Assembly (NCBI GenBank): GCA_038323835.1
Contig: JBBQHI010000005.1
Location: 1-64,000, forward strand
Reading direction: 5' to 3'
DNA from: JACVRW01 sp038323835
Lineage (GTDB): Bacteria > Actinomycetota > Thermoleophilia > Solirubrobacterales > Thermoleophilaceae
DNA: 64,000 nucleotides
Shown here piece after piece: positions 13,958-22,543 of the stretch. Each line of letters starts with the position of its first letter. Positions within the stretch are counted from its first letter, which is position 1. The translations under genes were made by a program, and so were the position numbers. The notes beneath the pieces were generated by a model. The model worked only from the letters and a program-made list of their open reading frames with translations. It was not told where the DNA came from and ran no database searches.

Positions 13958-15205
13958 CTAAAGCCGCACGAGGTTCGGCGCGTGCCGCCGAGCCGTGACG
14001 CCGCGGAAGTCCACCACGAGCGGCGCGGTCTCCAGCAGCAGGTCCAGGTCGAGTCCCGGGTGGGCGGTGACGATCACCGCCACGTCGCAGCTCTCCAGGG
14101 CGTCCCCGAGCGGCACCGTGGACAGGCTGAACGCGGACAGCTCCGGCACGAAGTCGTCGTGGTAGACGAGCTCGGCGCCCTGGTCGGCGAGCAGCTTCAT
14201 GATCTTCAGGGACGGCGACTCGCGCAGGTCCCCCACTCCGGCCTTGTAGGACACGCCCACGATCGCGATGCGGGAGCCGCGCACGGGCTTGGAGTGCCCG
14301 TTCAGGGCGCTGACGACCTTGTCGGCGCAGAACCGCGGCATCGCCTGGTTCACCTCGCCGGCAAGCTCGATGAAGTCGGTGGGGCAGCCGAACTCGCGCG
14401 CCCGCCAGGCCAGGTAGAAGGGGTCCACCGGCAGGCAGTGGCCGCCCATGCCGGGACCCGGATCGAAGCGCATGAACCCGTAGGGCTTGGTGGCGGCCGC
14501 GTCCACGACCTCCCAGATGTCGATGCCCATGCGGTCGCAGAGCATCGCAAGCTCGTTCACCAAGGCGATGTTCACCGACCGGAAGACGTTCTCGAGCAGC
14601 TTGGTGAGCTCGGCCGCCTCGGGGGTGGTGACCTCCACCACCTCGTCGCAGATCTCGCTGTACAGCTCCACCGCGCGACACAGGCACTCTGCGGTGAGCC
14701 CGCCGACCACCTTGGGGGTGGTGCGCATCGTGAAGTCGGTGCGGCCCGGGTCGATCCGCTCGGGCGAGAAGGCCAGGCTGAAGTCCCTGCCCGCGGCAAG
14801 CCCCGACTCCTCGAGGAGGGGCGCAACCCGCTCGCGCGTGGTGCCGGGATAGGTCGTGGACTCGAGCACCACGAGCTGGCCGCGCTGCAGCACCCGCGCC
14901 ACCGACGTGACGGAGGAAACGAGCGGCGCCAGGTCGGGCTCGCGGTTGCGGGTGAGCGGCGTGGGCACGGCGATCACCACCGCGTCGCAGCGCGAGAGGT
15001 CGGCGTAGCGCCCGGTGGCGCAGAGGCGAGCCCCCAGCGCCCTCAGGCGCTCTGCGGGCACGTCCTCGATGTAGCTCTCACCCGTGCGGATGGCGTTGAC
15101 CTTGCGCGCGTCCACGTCGAGGCCCACCACGTCGTGGCCCGCCTCGCCGAACGCCACGGCCAGAGGGAGGCCCACGTACCCCAGCCCCACGACTCCGACC
15201 TTCAT
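13958..15205 (-). CDS. Nucleotide-sugar dehydrogenase (UDP-ManNAc/UDP-GlcNAc 6-dehydrogenase type)
   Basis: 415 residues. N-terminal NAD site KVGVVGLGYVGLPLAVAFGE, central domain with LVVLESTTYPGTTRERVAPL, FSPERIDPGR, PEAAELTKLLENVFRSVNIA, and the catalytic Cys in GPGMGGHCLPVDPFYLAW; the C-terminal UDP-binding domain contains VGVSYKAGVGDLRESPS. The form matches WecC/WbpA-type UDP-HexNAc dehydrogenases more than UDP-glucose dehydrogenase (FSPER, GGHCLPVDP). With the UDP-GlcNAc 2-epimerase at 42298 it could make UDP-ManNAcA for a surface polysaccharide; this is inference. Start ATG 15205 with a weak GGAG site. The beta-propeller gene lies 63 nt upstream on the same strand. Confidence 0.9.
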   Translation of the reverse strand: MKVGVVGLGYVGLPLAVAFGEAGHDVVGLDVDARKVNAIRTGESYIEDVPAERLRALGARLCATGRYADLSRCDAVVIAVPTPLTRNREPDLAPLVSSVTSVARVLQRGQLVVLESTTYPGTTRERVAPLLEESGLAAGRDFSLAFSPERIDPGRTDFTMRTTPKVVGGLTAECLCRAVELYSEICDEVVEVTTPEAAELTKLLENVFRSVNIALVNELAMLCDRMGIDIWEVVDAAATKPYGFMRFDPGPGMGGHCLPVDPFYLAWRAREFGCPTDFIELAGEVNQAMPRFCADKVVSALNGHSKPVRGSRIAIVGVSYKAGVGDLRESPSLKIMKLLADQGAELVYHDDFVPELSAFSLSTVPLGDALESCDVAVIVTAHPGLDLDLLLETAPLVVDFRGVTARRHAPNLVRL

Positions 15206-15268
15206 TGCGCAACTCCATTCATCATTCGAAGGTACGTCCCCCGCGTGGGTGATGGCCTCGCCGTTGGT

Positions 15269-16276
15269 CTAGTTCGGCCGCACCACGGCGGGCGAGTCGC
15301 TACGGGCCATGTAGCGCCGTGCGTGGCCGGTCCCGTCGGCGGGGACCTCCCAGATCTCCTCGCCCACCCGGTAGAGCACGTGATCGTCGTCCAGCCACTC
15401 GGCCTGGTCGTCGATCGGGCGGGTCTCCGCCAGAGGAGTCTGGCGTCCGCTCGCGAGGTCGAGCACGTGGTACCGCCACACCGACGGGTTGCCGATGCGC
15501 TTCTTGTAGACCACCCGCGTGCCGTCCGGCGAGAGCGACGGGCATTCGGCGTTCTGGCGGATCGTCTCCACCGTGCGCTTGCGGAAGTCACCACGCACCA
15601 GATAGGTGTCACCGCCGGTGCCGAGCGTGGCGTAGAAGGTGTGGTCGTCCTTCGCGAAGGTCACGCCCCAGAAGTTGACGTCGATCGACTTGAAATCGCT
15701 GCCGTCCTTCGTCACGTGGAAGTCCTCCACGTCCGCGATCTTCTTCCCGGTCGCCATCGCGAAGATGGTGCTCTTGGTAGAGAACTTGCCCGGGTCGGCG
15801 TACGAGTGGCCGGATACGAACGACGTGACGGTGCCGTAGCGCCCGTCCGGTGAGATCCGGGCCCGGCTCGGAACCCCGTTCAGCGTGAGCTCGCGGCGCG
15901 GCTTCATGTCGTCGCCCAGGATTCGCACCTTCACCGAGGACCCGAGGGATCCCTCCTTGGACAGGCAGAGACCGCGCCCCGCCGCGAAGTACACGCGCTC
16001 GCACGCCAAGGACCCGAGCGCCGGCTTCCCCGGCCTGGCCGCGCTGGTCCACGCGATTCGCCCGTAGCGGGTCGGATGCGTGCGGTCCAGCGTGCGGAAG
16101 ACGACGGCGCCCGTGGCCGGCACGCGCGTGGCCGGGGCCCTGCCGTCCTTGAGGTCGTGGGCCGAGTCCGAGCCGCCGGCGACCACGACCGACACCACGG
16201 CGGCCACCAGGCAGGCCGCCACGATGACCGCGAAGGCCCACTTGCGCCGGTCGCGGGTCGCGGTCGTCTCAGGCAT
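15269..16276 (-). CDS. Membrane-anchored WD40-like (PD40/TolB-type) beta-propeller protein
   Basis: 335 residues. After a short basic cytosolic start comes one membrane span (KWAFAVIVAACLVAAVVSVV). The outside part carries propeller-like repeats: SRARISPDGRYGTVTSF, NAECPSLSPDGTRVVYKKRI, WRYHVLDLASGRQTPLAE, AEWLDDDHVLYRVGEEIWEV. SPDG motifs are typical of TolB/PD40 blades. No catalytic residues are recognised, so it is likely a binding or scaffold protein at the outer face of the membrane. The start overlaps the end of the upstream MFS gene by 8 nt, suggesting co-expression with it and perhaps with the UDP-sugar dehydrogenase behind it. Confidence 0.75.
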   Translation of the reverse strand: MPETTATRDRRKWAFAVIVAACLVAAVVSVVVAGGSDSAHDLKDGRAPATRVPATGAVVFRTLDRTHPTRYGRIAWTSAARPGKPALGSLACERVYFAAGRGLCLSKEGSLGSSVKVRILGDDMKPRRELTLNGVPSRARISPDGRYGTVTSFVSGHSYADPGKFSTKSTIFAMATGKKIADVEDFHVTKDGSDFKSIDVNFWGVTFAKDDHTFYATLGTGGDTYLVRGDFRKRTVETIRQNAECPSLSPDGTRVVYKKRIGNPSVWRYHVLDLASGRQTPLAETRPIDDQAEWLDDDHVLYRVGEEIWEVPADGTGHARRYMARSDSPAVVRPN

Positions 16277-17540
16277 CGCCCGCCGCGTCCCGGGGGCGCA
16301 CGAGGGCCACGCCGCCCACGAACAGGGCGGCCACCAGCCCGAGGCCGAAGATGAGGATCGCGTTCTCCATGCCCACCGTCACCCACAGGGCGCCGAACAG
16401 GATCGACGCGAAGAGCCGGGCCACGCTGGTGGCCGTGCCCAGGAACGCCAGTGAGGTGCCGCGCATCGAGGGCGGCGACATAGCGCTCCCGATCGCCATC
16501 AGCACGCCGTCCGTGGCCGCGTAGTACATGCCCAGCAGGGTAAGCGCCACCGGGATGGCCCACCACCCGGCCGAGGGCAGCAGCAGCACTCCGTAGACGC
16601 CGCCCAGCAGCCCGTACCCGCCCACGAACACCCTCCCGCGGCCGACGCGGTCGGCCAGGCGCCCCGCGGGCACCGCCAGCAGCATGTACACAAGGGCCGT
16701 GCCCACGTAGAGGATCGGGAACACCGTGGCCTCGAAGTCCACGCGCTTCTCGAGGGCGAGGTAGATGAACCCGTCGCTGAGCGTGGCGAGGCCGAGCGCC
16801 GAGCCCACCACCATCAGCCGCGAGAAGCCCGGGATGCGGAGCAGCCGGCCCGCCTCGCGGAGGGACACCGGCGGGGCCTTCTCCACGGCCGCGGCCGGGG
16901 TCTTCGGGTTGTCCACGAACAGCACCATCACCGCCAGGCCGACCACGGCGAAGCAGAAGCTGACCAGGAAGATCGAGTCGAAGGCAAGCGGCGCGATGGC
17001 CAGCAGGCCGAAGGCGATCAGCGGCCCGATCATCGCCCCCGTGGTGTCGAGCGCGCGGTGCACCCCGAACGACGTGGCCATTCCCTCTGGGGTGCTGCTG
17101 AGCGAGATCATCGCGTCGCGCGGCGCGGTGCGGATGCCCTTGCCCGAGCGGTCGATCAGCACCAGGGTGCCGATGGCCGAGAACGCGCTGCCCACCACCA
17201 GGAGGCCGAGCTTGCACACCGCGGAGAGGCCGTAGCCGACCGCGGCCACCTCCTTGGGGCGGCCGGAGCGATCCCCTGCGAAGCCGCTCACCAGCCTCAC
17301 CAGGGCGGAGGCGCCCTGGTAGATCCCGTCCACCACGCCGTACTGAAGCGGCGTGAAGCCCAGGGTGTACACGAGGTACAGCGGCAGGACGGTGGACACC
17401 ATCTCCGCGGAGATGTCCGTGAGCATGCTCACCACGCCGAGCAGCAGCACGGTACGGCTCACCCTCGTGGCCGTGCGGCCGCGGGAGAGCAGTCGGCGGG
17501 ACCCCCTGAGGAGCGCCGCGGAATCTTGTACCTGGTACAC
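16269..17540 (-). CDS. Major facilitator superfamily transporter
   Basis: About 423 residues with 11-12 hydrophobic spans (LLLGVVSMLTDISAEMVSTV at the start, ILIFGLGLVAALFVGGVAL at the end). The loop GFAGDRSGRPKEVAAVGYG between spans 2 and 3 and its counterpart LADRVGRGRVFVGGYGLL in the second half are MFS signatures; SGKGIRTAPRDAMISLS is typical of a drug-exporter-like bacterial subgroup. Substrate unknown. I chose GTG 17540 (VYQVQDSAALL); the frame is open to an ATG at 17636, which would add 32 residues of unlikely composition. It overlaps the propeller gene downstream and is divergent from the PssD-like gene. Confidence 0.85.
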   Translation of the reverse strand: MYQVQDSAALLRGSRRLLSRGRTATRVSRTVLLLGVVSMLTDISAEMVSTVLPLYLVYTLGFTPLQYGVVDGIYQGASALVRLVSGFAGDRSGRPKEVAAVGYGLSAVCKLGLLVVGSAFSAIGTLVLIDRSGKGIRTAPRDAMISLSSTPEGMATSFGVHRALDTTGAMIGPLIAFGLLAIAPLAFDSIFLVSFCFAVVGLAVMVLFVDNPKTPAAAVEKAPPVSLREAGRLLRIPGFSRLMVVGSALGLATLSDGFIYLALEKRVDFEATVFPILYVGTALVYMLLAVPAGRLADRVGRGRVFVGGYGLLGGVYGVLLLPSAGWWAIPVALTLLGMYYAATDGVLMAIGSAMSPPSMRGTSLAFLGTATSVARLFASILFGALWVTVGMENAILIFGLGLVAALFVGGVALVRPRDAAGDA

Positions 17541-17806
17541 GGAAGAAGCCTTTGGATGAGTCCGGGCGGCTAGTCGCGCACACCCGGGGGTGACCAGGCG
17601 AGGCTCCCACCGGCCTGCGCCGGCGGCGACCGCCATTCGACCAGTGCTGAGACTCCACTCGGGGCGTTCGCGGTGGCGCCGCCCGCATTGGGAGCGCGGA
17701 AATCGGGCCGAATCGGCCCCGCGCGGGCACGAGCCCCCCGAAAGGCCAGGTATGGGCTCTCCGAAGGGGCGTTACGCGCACGGGCCGTCCAGCACAGGAT
17801 CGACTC

Positions 17807-18310
17807 ATGGCCAACTCGGTGGGGAGGCGTACGCGTCCCGTTTTGCTCGTCTGCTCCAGCGGGGGCCACCTGCTTCAGCTGCTCGCCCTGCGCGCCGCCT
17901 GGGATCAGTTCCCCCACCTGTGGGTCACCTTCGACAAGTCCGACACCGGCTCGCTGCTGCGCGGCGAGCGCGTGGTTCATGCCCACGGGCCCACCAACCG
18001 CAACGTGCCCAACCTCCTCCGCAACATGCGCCTGGCGCATCGCATCATCCGCGCCGAGCGCCCGTCGGCCATCCTCTCCACCGGCGCCGGCATCGCCGTG
18101 CCCTTCGCGTGGGTGGGCAAGCTGCACGGCGTCCCGAGCGTCTACGTGGAGAGCTTCACCCGCATCGACGAGCTCTCCCTCACCGCCCGCCTGGTGTCGC
18201 CCGTCACCAGCCGCCTCTACGTCCAGTGGCCGGAGCTGGCGGGCACCGCCTCGGATTCCCGCTTCGCCGGAAACCTTTTCCTCACGGGAGGAGTGCAGGC
18301 CGATCGGTGA
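17807..18310 (+). CDS. PssD/Alg14-like glycosyltransferase membrane-anchor subunit
   Basis: 167 residues of the Alg14/PssD/EpsE type: VLLVCSSGGHLLQLLALR, WVTFDKSDTGSLL, GPTNRNVPNLLRNMRLAH, ILSTGAGIAVPFAWVGKL, YVESFTRIDELSLTARL. In the two-subunit enzymes Alg13/Alg14 and PssE/PssD, this half anchors the catalytic half to the membrane. The next gene (18341) is the matching PssE/Alg13 half, so the pair should transfer a sugar to a lipid-linked intermediate early in polysaccharide synthesis. Start ATG 17807; CAGGAT 6 nt upstream may be a leaderless -10. The last codons lie inside a palindrome (18290-18321). Confidence 0.85.
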   Translation: MANSVGRRTRPVLLVCSSGGHLLQLLALRAAWDQFPHLWVTFDKSDTGSLLRGERVVHAHGPTNRNVPNLLRNMRLAHRIIRAERPSAILSTGAGIAVPFAWVGKLHGVPSVYVESFTRIDELSLTARLVSPVTSRLYVQWPELAGTASDSRFAGNLFLTGGVQADR

Positions 18311-18321
18311 TCGGCCTGCGC
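18290..18321. repeat. Palindromic 3'-end repeat, family B, diverged inverted copy
   Basis: GCAGGCCGATC (18295-18305), loop GGT, GATCGGCCTGC (18309-18319): an 11-bp perfect stem spanning the stop codon of the PssD-like gene. Read in reverse it resembles the 49-bp repeats at 25507 and 53369 (shared GGAG-GCAG-C-GATCGGTGATC-GGC). May act as a terminator or mRNA-stabilising element. Confidence 0.55.
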
Positions 18322-18340
18322 CCCGGACCCTGCCAATCAG

Positions 18341-18826
18341 ATGATCCTCGTCACGATCGGAACCAACGAGCAGCCGTTCGACCGGCTGATCCGCGCCGCC
18401 GCGGGCCTGGCCGGAGACGAGCGCCTGCTGGTGCAGCACGGCTCGTCGCGGGTGGCGCACGGACGCGGCGAGTGGGTGGACTTCATCCCCTTCGAGGTGC
18501 TCTCGGCCCACATGCGGGAGGCCCGCGTGGTGATCTGCCATGCGGGGGTGGGCTCGATCATGCTCGCCCGCCGCTGCGGTAAGCGCCCGATCGTGGTGCC
18601 GCGCCGGCTCCATCTCGGCGAGGCCGTGGACGACCACCAGCTGCCCATCGCACGCAGGCTTCATGCCAGTGGCATCGTCACGCTGGTCGAGGAGGTTGAG
18701 CTCCTGCCCGAGGCCATCAGCACGGCCGACGACCAGTCGGTGCCGCCGGGCGGCGAGGGGGAGTCGGGGGCGCAGTCGCTCGCGGGCGACCTGCGGAAGT
18801 TCCTCGAAGGCCTGGTGGCTGCGTGA
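18341..18826 (+). CDS. PssE/Alg13-like glycosyltransferase catalytic subunit
   Basis: 161 residues of the GT28 C-terminal domain: MILVTIGTNEQPFDRLIRA, VDFIPFEVLSAHMREARVVI, CHAGVGSIMLARRCGKRPIV, VPRRLHLGEAVDDHQLPIAR. The CHAGVGS motif binds the UDP-sugar. Together with the PssD/Alg14-like protein encoded 30 nt upstream it should form one membrane-bound glycosyltransferase. The C-terminal 30 residues (STADDQSVPPGGEGESGAQS) are low in complexity. The stop overlaps the GTG start of the next glycosyltransferase (GTGA), so the genes are translationally coupled. Confidence 0.88.
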   Translation: MILVTIGTNEQPFDRLIRAAAGLAGDERLLVQHGSSRVAHGRGEWVDFIPFEVLSAHMREARVVICHAGVGSIMLARRCGKRPIVVPRRLHLGEAVDDHQLPIARRLHASGIVTLVEEVELLPEAISTADDQSVPPGGEGESGAQSLAGDLRKFLEGLVAA

Positions 18827-19749
18827 ACGCCATGGCGGGCGCGGCGCGGTCCCGCCCGGTGGACGTGGTCGTGGTGGCCTACAACAGCGCCCGCACCCTG
18901 CGCGGGTGCGTGGAGCCCCTGGCCGCCCCTCCCGGTGTGAGCGTGACCGTGGTGGACAACGCCTCGACCGATGACTCCCTGGCCGCGATCTCCGGCCTGC
19001 CGGTGGACGTGGTCCGCATGGCCGCGAACCGCGGGTTCGCAGCGGGATGCAACGCCGGCGTCGCCGGCGGGAGCGCCCCGTACGTCCTCCTTCTGAACCC
19101 CGACGCCCGGTTGAGCGCGCGGCACCTCGGCGTGCTCGCGGCCGTGCTCGACGCCGAGCCACGCACTGCCCTGGTGGGCCCGCGCATCGAGGCGGCCGAC
19201 GGGAGCCTCGCGTTCAGCCAGCGCCGCTTCCCCCGCCTGCGGTCCACCTACGCGCAGGCGCTCTTCCTCCACCGGGCCTGGCCATTCGCCGACTGGACTG
19301 ACGAGCTGGTGCGCGACCCCACCGCCTATGCCCGTCCGTCGTGGCCCGACTGGGTGTCCGGTGCGTGCATGCTGGTCCGCCGCGACGCGCTCCGCGAGGT
19401 CGGGGGCCTGGACGAGGACTTCTTCCTCTATTGCGAGGACACCGACCTCTGCGCCCGGCTTCGCGCGGCCGGCCACTCGGTTCGCTACGAGCCCGGGGCC
19501 GTGGCCCGTCACGAGGGCGGCGCGTCGGCGCCCCGCGAGCAGCTGCTCGCCCTCCACGCCCACAACCGCGTGCTCTACGCGCGCAAGCACACCCCGCGCC
19601 CGACCGTGGTCGGTCTCGAGGCCTTCGGGGTCGCGCTCGGCCACGGCACCCACGCGCTGGCGGCGCTGTCCAGCCCGGAGCGCCGCCGCGGCCACCTGCA
19701 CGCCCTGTCGGCGGCCGTTCGCCCCGGCCCTGAGCGGAGGGTGGCCTAG
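18823..19749 (+). CDS. GT2-family glycosyltransferase (rhamnosyltransferase-like)
   Basis: 308 residues. GT-A fold: VDVVVVAYNSARTLRGCVEP, VTVVDNASTDDSLAAISGL, ANRGFAAGCNAGVAGGSAPY, VLLLNPDARLSARHLG (the DxD-like NPD), then WVSGACMLVRRDALREVGG and DEDFFLYCEDTDLCARLRAA. This form is common in rhamnosyl- and related transferases that extend surface polysaccharides from NDP-sugars; the exact sugar is unknown. It starts at GTG 18823 overlapping the upstream stop and ends 2 nt before the asparagine synthase start, so it lies inside a five-gene plus-strand operon (17807-22537). Confidence 0.88.
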   Translation: MNAMAGAARSRPVDVVVVAYNSARTLRGCVEPLAAPPGVSVTVVDNASTDDSLAAISGLPVDVVRMAANRGFAAGCNAGVAGGSAPYVLLLNPDARLSARHLGVLAAVLDAEPRTALVGPRIEAADGSLAFSQRRFPRLRSTYAQALFLHRAWPFADWTDELVRDPTAYARPSWPDWVSGACMLVRRDALREVGGLDEDFFLYCEDTDLCARLRAAGHSVRYEPGAVARHEGGASAPREQLLALHAHNRVLYARKHTPRPTVVGLEAFGVALGHGTHALAALSSPERRRGHLHALSAAVRPGPERRVA

Positions 19750-19751
19750 CC

Positions 19752-21659
19752 GTGTGCGGGATAGCCGGAGCCTTCCGCACGGACGGTGGCATGGCGCCGC
19801 CGCTCTCGCAGCAGGTGCTGCAGCGGATGACGGACCAGATCGCCCACCGGGGGCCCGACGACGCCGGCTTCATGTGCGGCGACGGCTGTTCCCTGGGCGC
19901 CCGGCGCCTCGCCATCATCGACGTGGCCGGCGGCCACCAGCCCTTCTCGGACGAGTGGCAGCGCGTGTGGGCGGCGCAGAACGGCGAGATCTACAACCAC
20001 GAGGCCCTGCGCGGTGAGCTGGAGGCGGGCGGTCACCTCCTGCGCAGCCGCTGCGACACCGAGGTGCTCCCCCACCTCTACGAGGAGCACGGCCCGGACC
20101 TGACGCACCGCCTGCGGGGGATGTTCGCCGTGGCGGTATGGGATCGCGTGAGCCGCCGCGGAGTGCTCGCCCGCGACCGGCTGGGCATCAAGCCGCTCTA
20201 CTACGCGCTGGTGGGAAACACGGTGGTCTTCGGCTCCGAGCTGAAGGCGGTGATCGCCAGCGGCCTCGTGAGCGACGAGCTGGACCACGAGGCCATCGCG
20301 GCGTACCTGACCCTCGGCTACGTGCCGAGCCCCATGACCCCGCTGGCCCAGGTGCGCAAGCTGCACCCCGGGGAGCGCCTCGTGGTGGAGGACGGCGGCC
20401 ATCGCCTGGAGCGCTGGTGGACCTACCCCGCGCCCGATCCCGACCCCGTGGAGCGCAGCTCCGAGGAGTGGGCCGAGATGATCGGCGGCAAGCTCGACGA
20501 GGCCGTGCGCATGCGCCTGATGAGCGACGTGCCGCTCGGCGCGATGCTCAGCGGCGGGCTGGACTCGAGCCTGATCGTCTCGATGATGGCCCGCCACATG
20601 GACCAGCCGGTGAAGACCTTCGCGGTGGGCTTCGCGGGCACGGACTCCGAGCTGGCCGACGCCCGGCGCGTGGCCCAGTTCTGCGGCGCCGAGCACCATC
20701 AGCTCGAGGTGCCGCTCACGAGCGACCCGGACTACATGGAAGAGCTCGTGTGGCACCTGGACGAGCCGCTCGCGGACCTCTCCTCGCTCGGGTTCCTCGC
20801 CCTCTCGGAGCTGGCCGCGGAGCACGTGACGGTGGCCCTCTCGGGTCAGGGCGCGGACGAGCTGCTGGGCGGGTACCGCAAGCACCGGGTGGCCTCCCTC
20901 GCCGGGCACTGGGAAAACCTTCCCGCCGTGGTCCGGGCGGCCGGCGGCGCCGCCCTGCGCCGCGGGCCCGGGCAGGCCGCGCAGCTGGCCGAGGCGCTCC
21001 AGTCGCCCGACCCGGTGGCGCGGCTCCTGGCCTCCAGCGGCCTCGTGCACCCCGACCTGCGGGCGGGCCTCTTCAGCGGCGCCCTGGCCGAGCACTCGGG
21101 CGCGGCCGAGGCGATCGTCACGGCAAGCCTGAACGGCGCAGCCCGGTCCACCCCGCTCGAGGCCGCGCTCTACCTCGACGCCAAGCTCGGCCTCGTGGAC
21201 GACATGCTCACCTACTTCGACCGTGCCTCGATGGCCCACTCGCTCGAGGTACGGGTGCCGTTCCTCGACCACGAGCTCGTGGAGCTGTGCTCGCGCGTGC
21301 CGGCCAGTCACAAGGTCCGGCGCCTCCAGGGCAAGCACGTGCTCCGGCTGGCCGCGCGCGGCCAGGTCCCGGACTTCGTGCTCGAGAAGCGCAAGCGCGG
21401 GTTCTTCAACGACGCGGTGGACGCGTGGCTCGGCGCCGACGGCGGCGCGGTGGTGGAGAGCACGCTGCTCGCCTCCCACCCCGCGTACACCGCCGTGCTC
21501 GACCGGGCCGTGGTGGAGCGGGCGGTGAGCGACTGGCGCGCGGGCCGCCTGCGCCGGGGGCCGCTGCTGCTGTCGCTGATCACCCTCGAGCTGTGGCTGA
21601 GCCGCTACCTCCCGCGCGCCTTCGCCGCTGCCCGCGCGCCCGTGAGGTCGGCGGCGTGA
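19752..21659 (+). CDS. asnB: Asparagine synthase, glutamine-hydrolysing
   Basis: 635 residues. The start codon (GTG) is followed directly by Cys-Gly-Ile-Ala-Gly, giving the N-terminal nucleophile of the class II glutaminase domain (IAHRGPDDAGFM, EIYNHEALRGEL). The C-terminal synthetase has the PP-loop MLSGGLDSSLIVSMMA and ALSGQGADELLGGYRKHR. All catalytic residues look intact. Amidotransferases of this family are frequent in exopolysaccharide and LPS loci, where they may amidate a sugar acid (for example a uronic acid) rather than make free asparagine. The sugar acid made by the dehydrogenase at 13958 would be a candidate substrate; this is inference. Its stop overlaps the next GTG. Confidence 0.92.
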   Translation: MCGIAGAFRTDGGMAPPLSQQVLQRMTDQIAHRGPDDAGFMCGDGCSLGARRLAIIDVAGGHQPFSDEWQRVWAAQNGEIYNHEALRGELEAGGHLLRSRCDTEVLPHLYEEHGPDLTHRLRGMFAVAVWDRVSRRGVLARDRLGIKPLYYALVGNTVVFGSELKAVIASGLVSDELDHEAIAAYLTLGYVPSPMTPLAQVRKLHPGERLVVEDGGHRLERWWTYPAPDPDPVERSSEEWAEMIGGKLDEAVRMRLMSDVPLGAMLSGGLDSSLIVSMMARHMDQPVKTFAVGFAGTDSELADARRVAQFCGAEHHQLEVPLTSDPDYMEELVWHLDEPLADLSSLGFLALSELAAEHVTVALSGQGADELLGGYRKHRVASLAGHWENLPAVVRAAGGAALRRGPGQAAQLAEALQSPDPVARLLASSGLVHPDLRAGLFSGALAEHSGAAEAIVTASLNGAARSTPLEAALYLDAKLGLVDDMLTYFDRASMAHSLEVRVPFLDHELVELCSRVPASHKVRRLQGKHVLRLAARGQVPDFVLEKRKRGFFNDAVDAWLGADGGAVVESTLLASHPAYTAVLDRAVVERAVSDWRAGRLRRGPLLLSLITLELWLSRYLPRAFAAARAPVRSAA

Positions 21660-22537
21660 CCCACCCGCTCAGCTACGCCGTGATCACTCCGGCACGCGAC
21701 GAGGCCGAGAACCTGCCCCGGCTCGCGACGGCGCTGGCCGCCCAGACCCATCCCCCGCGGGCATGGATCGTGGTGGACGACGGCTCCACAGACGCCACCC
21801 CCTCGCTCCTCGCCGCGCTCGCCACAGAGCACGCCTGGGTGCACCACCTGGACCGCGCCGCCGCCGAGGGCCTCGGCCTGGCCAACGGCCGCCGCGAGGG
21901 CCGCGACCTCGACGCCTTCCGCGCCGGGCTCGCGTCACTCCCGCGCGGTACCGATGTGTTCGTGAAGGTGGACGCCGACGTGGACTTCGACCCCGACTTC
22001 TTCGAGGTGCTGGCCTCGCGCTTCGCCGCGGATCCGCTGCTCGGCATCGCGAGCGGCACGTGCTACGAGGTGGAGAACGACCACTGGGTGCGCCGCTCCA
22101 AGAGCGACACCACCGTGTGGGGCGCCACGCGCGCCTACCGCTCGGTGTGTCTCCCGGACGTGATGGCGCTCGAGCCGCGCATGGGCTGGGACGGACTAGA
22201 CGAGCTGCGCGTTCAACTGCGCGGGATGCGCACCCGGACCTTCGTGGACCTGCCCTTCCGCCATCACCGGGCCGAGGGCGGGCGTGAGCTCACCTCCCTG
22301 CACCACGGCGAGGCCATGGGCCGCGCCTCCTGGTACATGGGCTACCGGCCCAGCTACCTCGCCATGCGCGCCCTCTGGCGGGCGCGCACCGAGCCCGCGG
22401 CGCTGGCGATCGTCTACGGATACGCGTCGGCCGCGGTCAGGCGAGAGCCGCGCTACCAGGACGTCTCGGTGGTACGGGCCCTGCGCGACCGCCAGCGGCT
22501 GCGCGAGACCTTCCGCCGCGGCGCCCCGGCCTCATAG
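21656..22537 (+). CDS. GT2-family glycosyltransferase
   Basis: 293 residues starting at GTG 21656, which overlaps the asnB stop (GTGA). Motifs: YAVITPARDEAENLPRLATA, RAWIVVDDGSTDATPSLLA, DVFVKVDADVDFDPDFFEVL (DxD metal site), IASGTCYEVENDHWVRR and the acceptor region LEPRMGWDGLDELRVQLRG. The frame is open far upstream, but that part is a shadow of asnB. A cytoplasmic enzyme that adds a sugar to a lipid-linked chain; donor unknown. Last gene of the operon; only 6 nt separate its stop from the end of the convergent beta-helix gene. Confidence 0.88.
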   Translation: MTHPLSYAVITPARDEAENLPRLATALAAQTHPPRAWIVVDDGSTDATPSLLAALATEHAWVHHLDRAAAEGLGLANGRREGRDLDAFRAGLASLPRGTDVFVKVDADVDFDPDFFEVLASRFAADPLLGIASGTCYEVENDHWVRRSKSDTTVWGATRAYRSVCLPDVMALEPRMGWDGLDELRVQLRGMRTRTFVDLPFRHHRAEGGRELTSLHHGEAMGRASWYMGYRPSYLAMRALWRARTEPAALAIVYGYASAAVRREPRYQDVSVVRALRDRQRLRETFRRGAPAS

Positions 22538-22543
22538 GCTCGC

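Noticed and set aside
13528..13998. Plus-strand ORFs in the repeat region (for example 13528-13998)
   Set aside because: They translate the palindromic repeats and have no ribosome binding site or conserved sequence.
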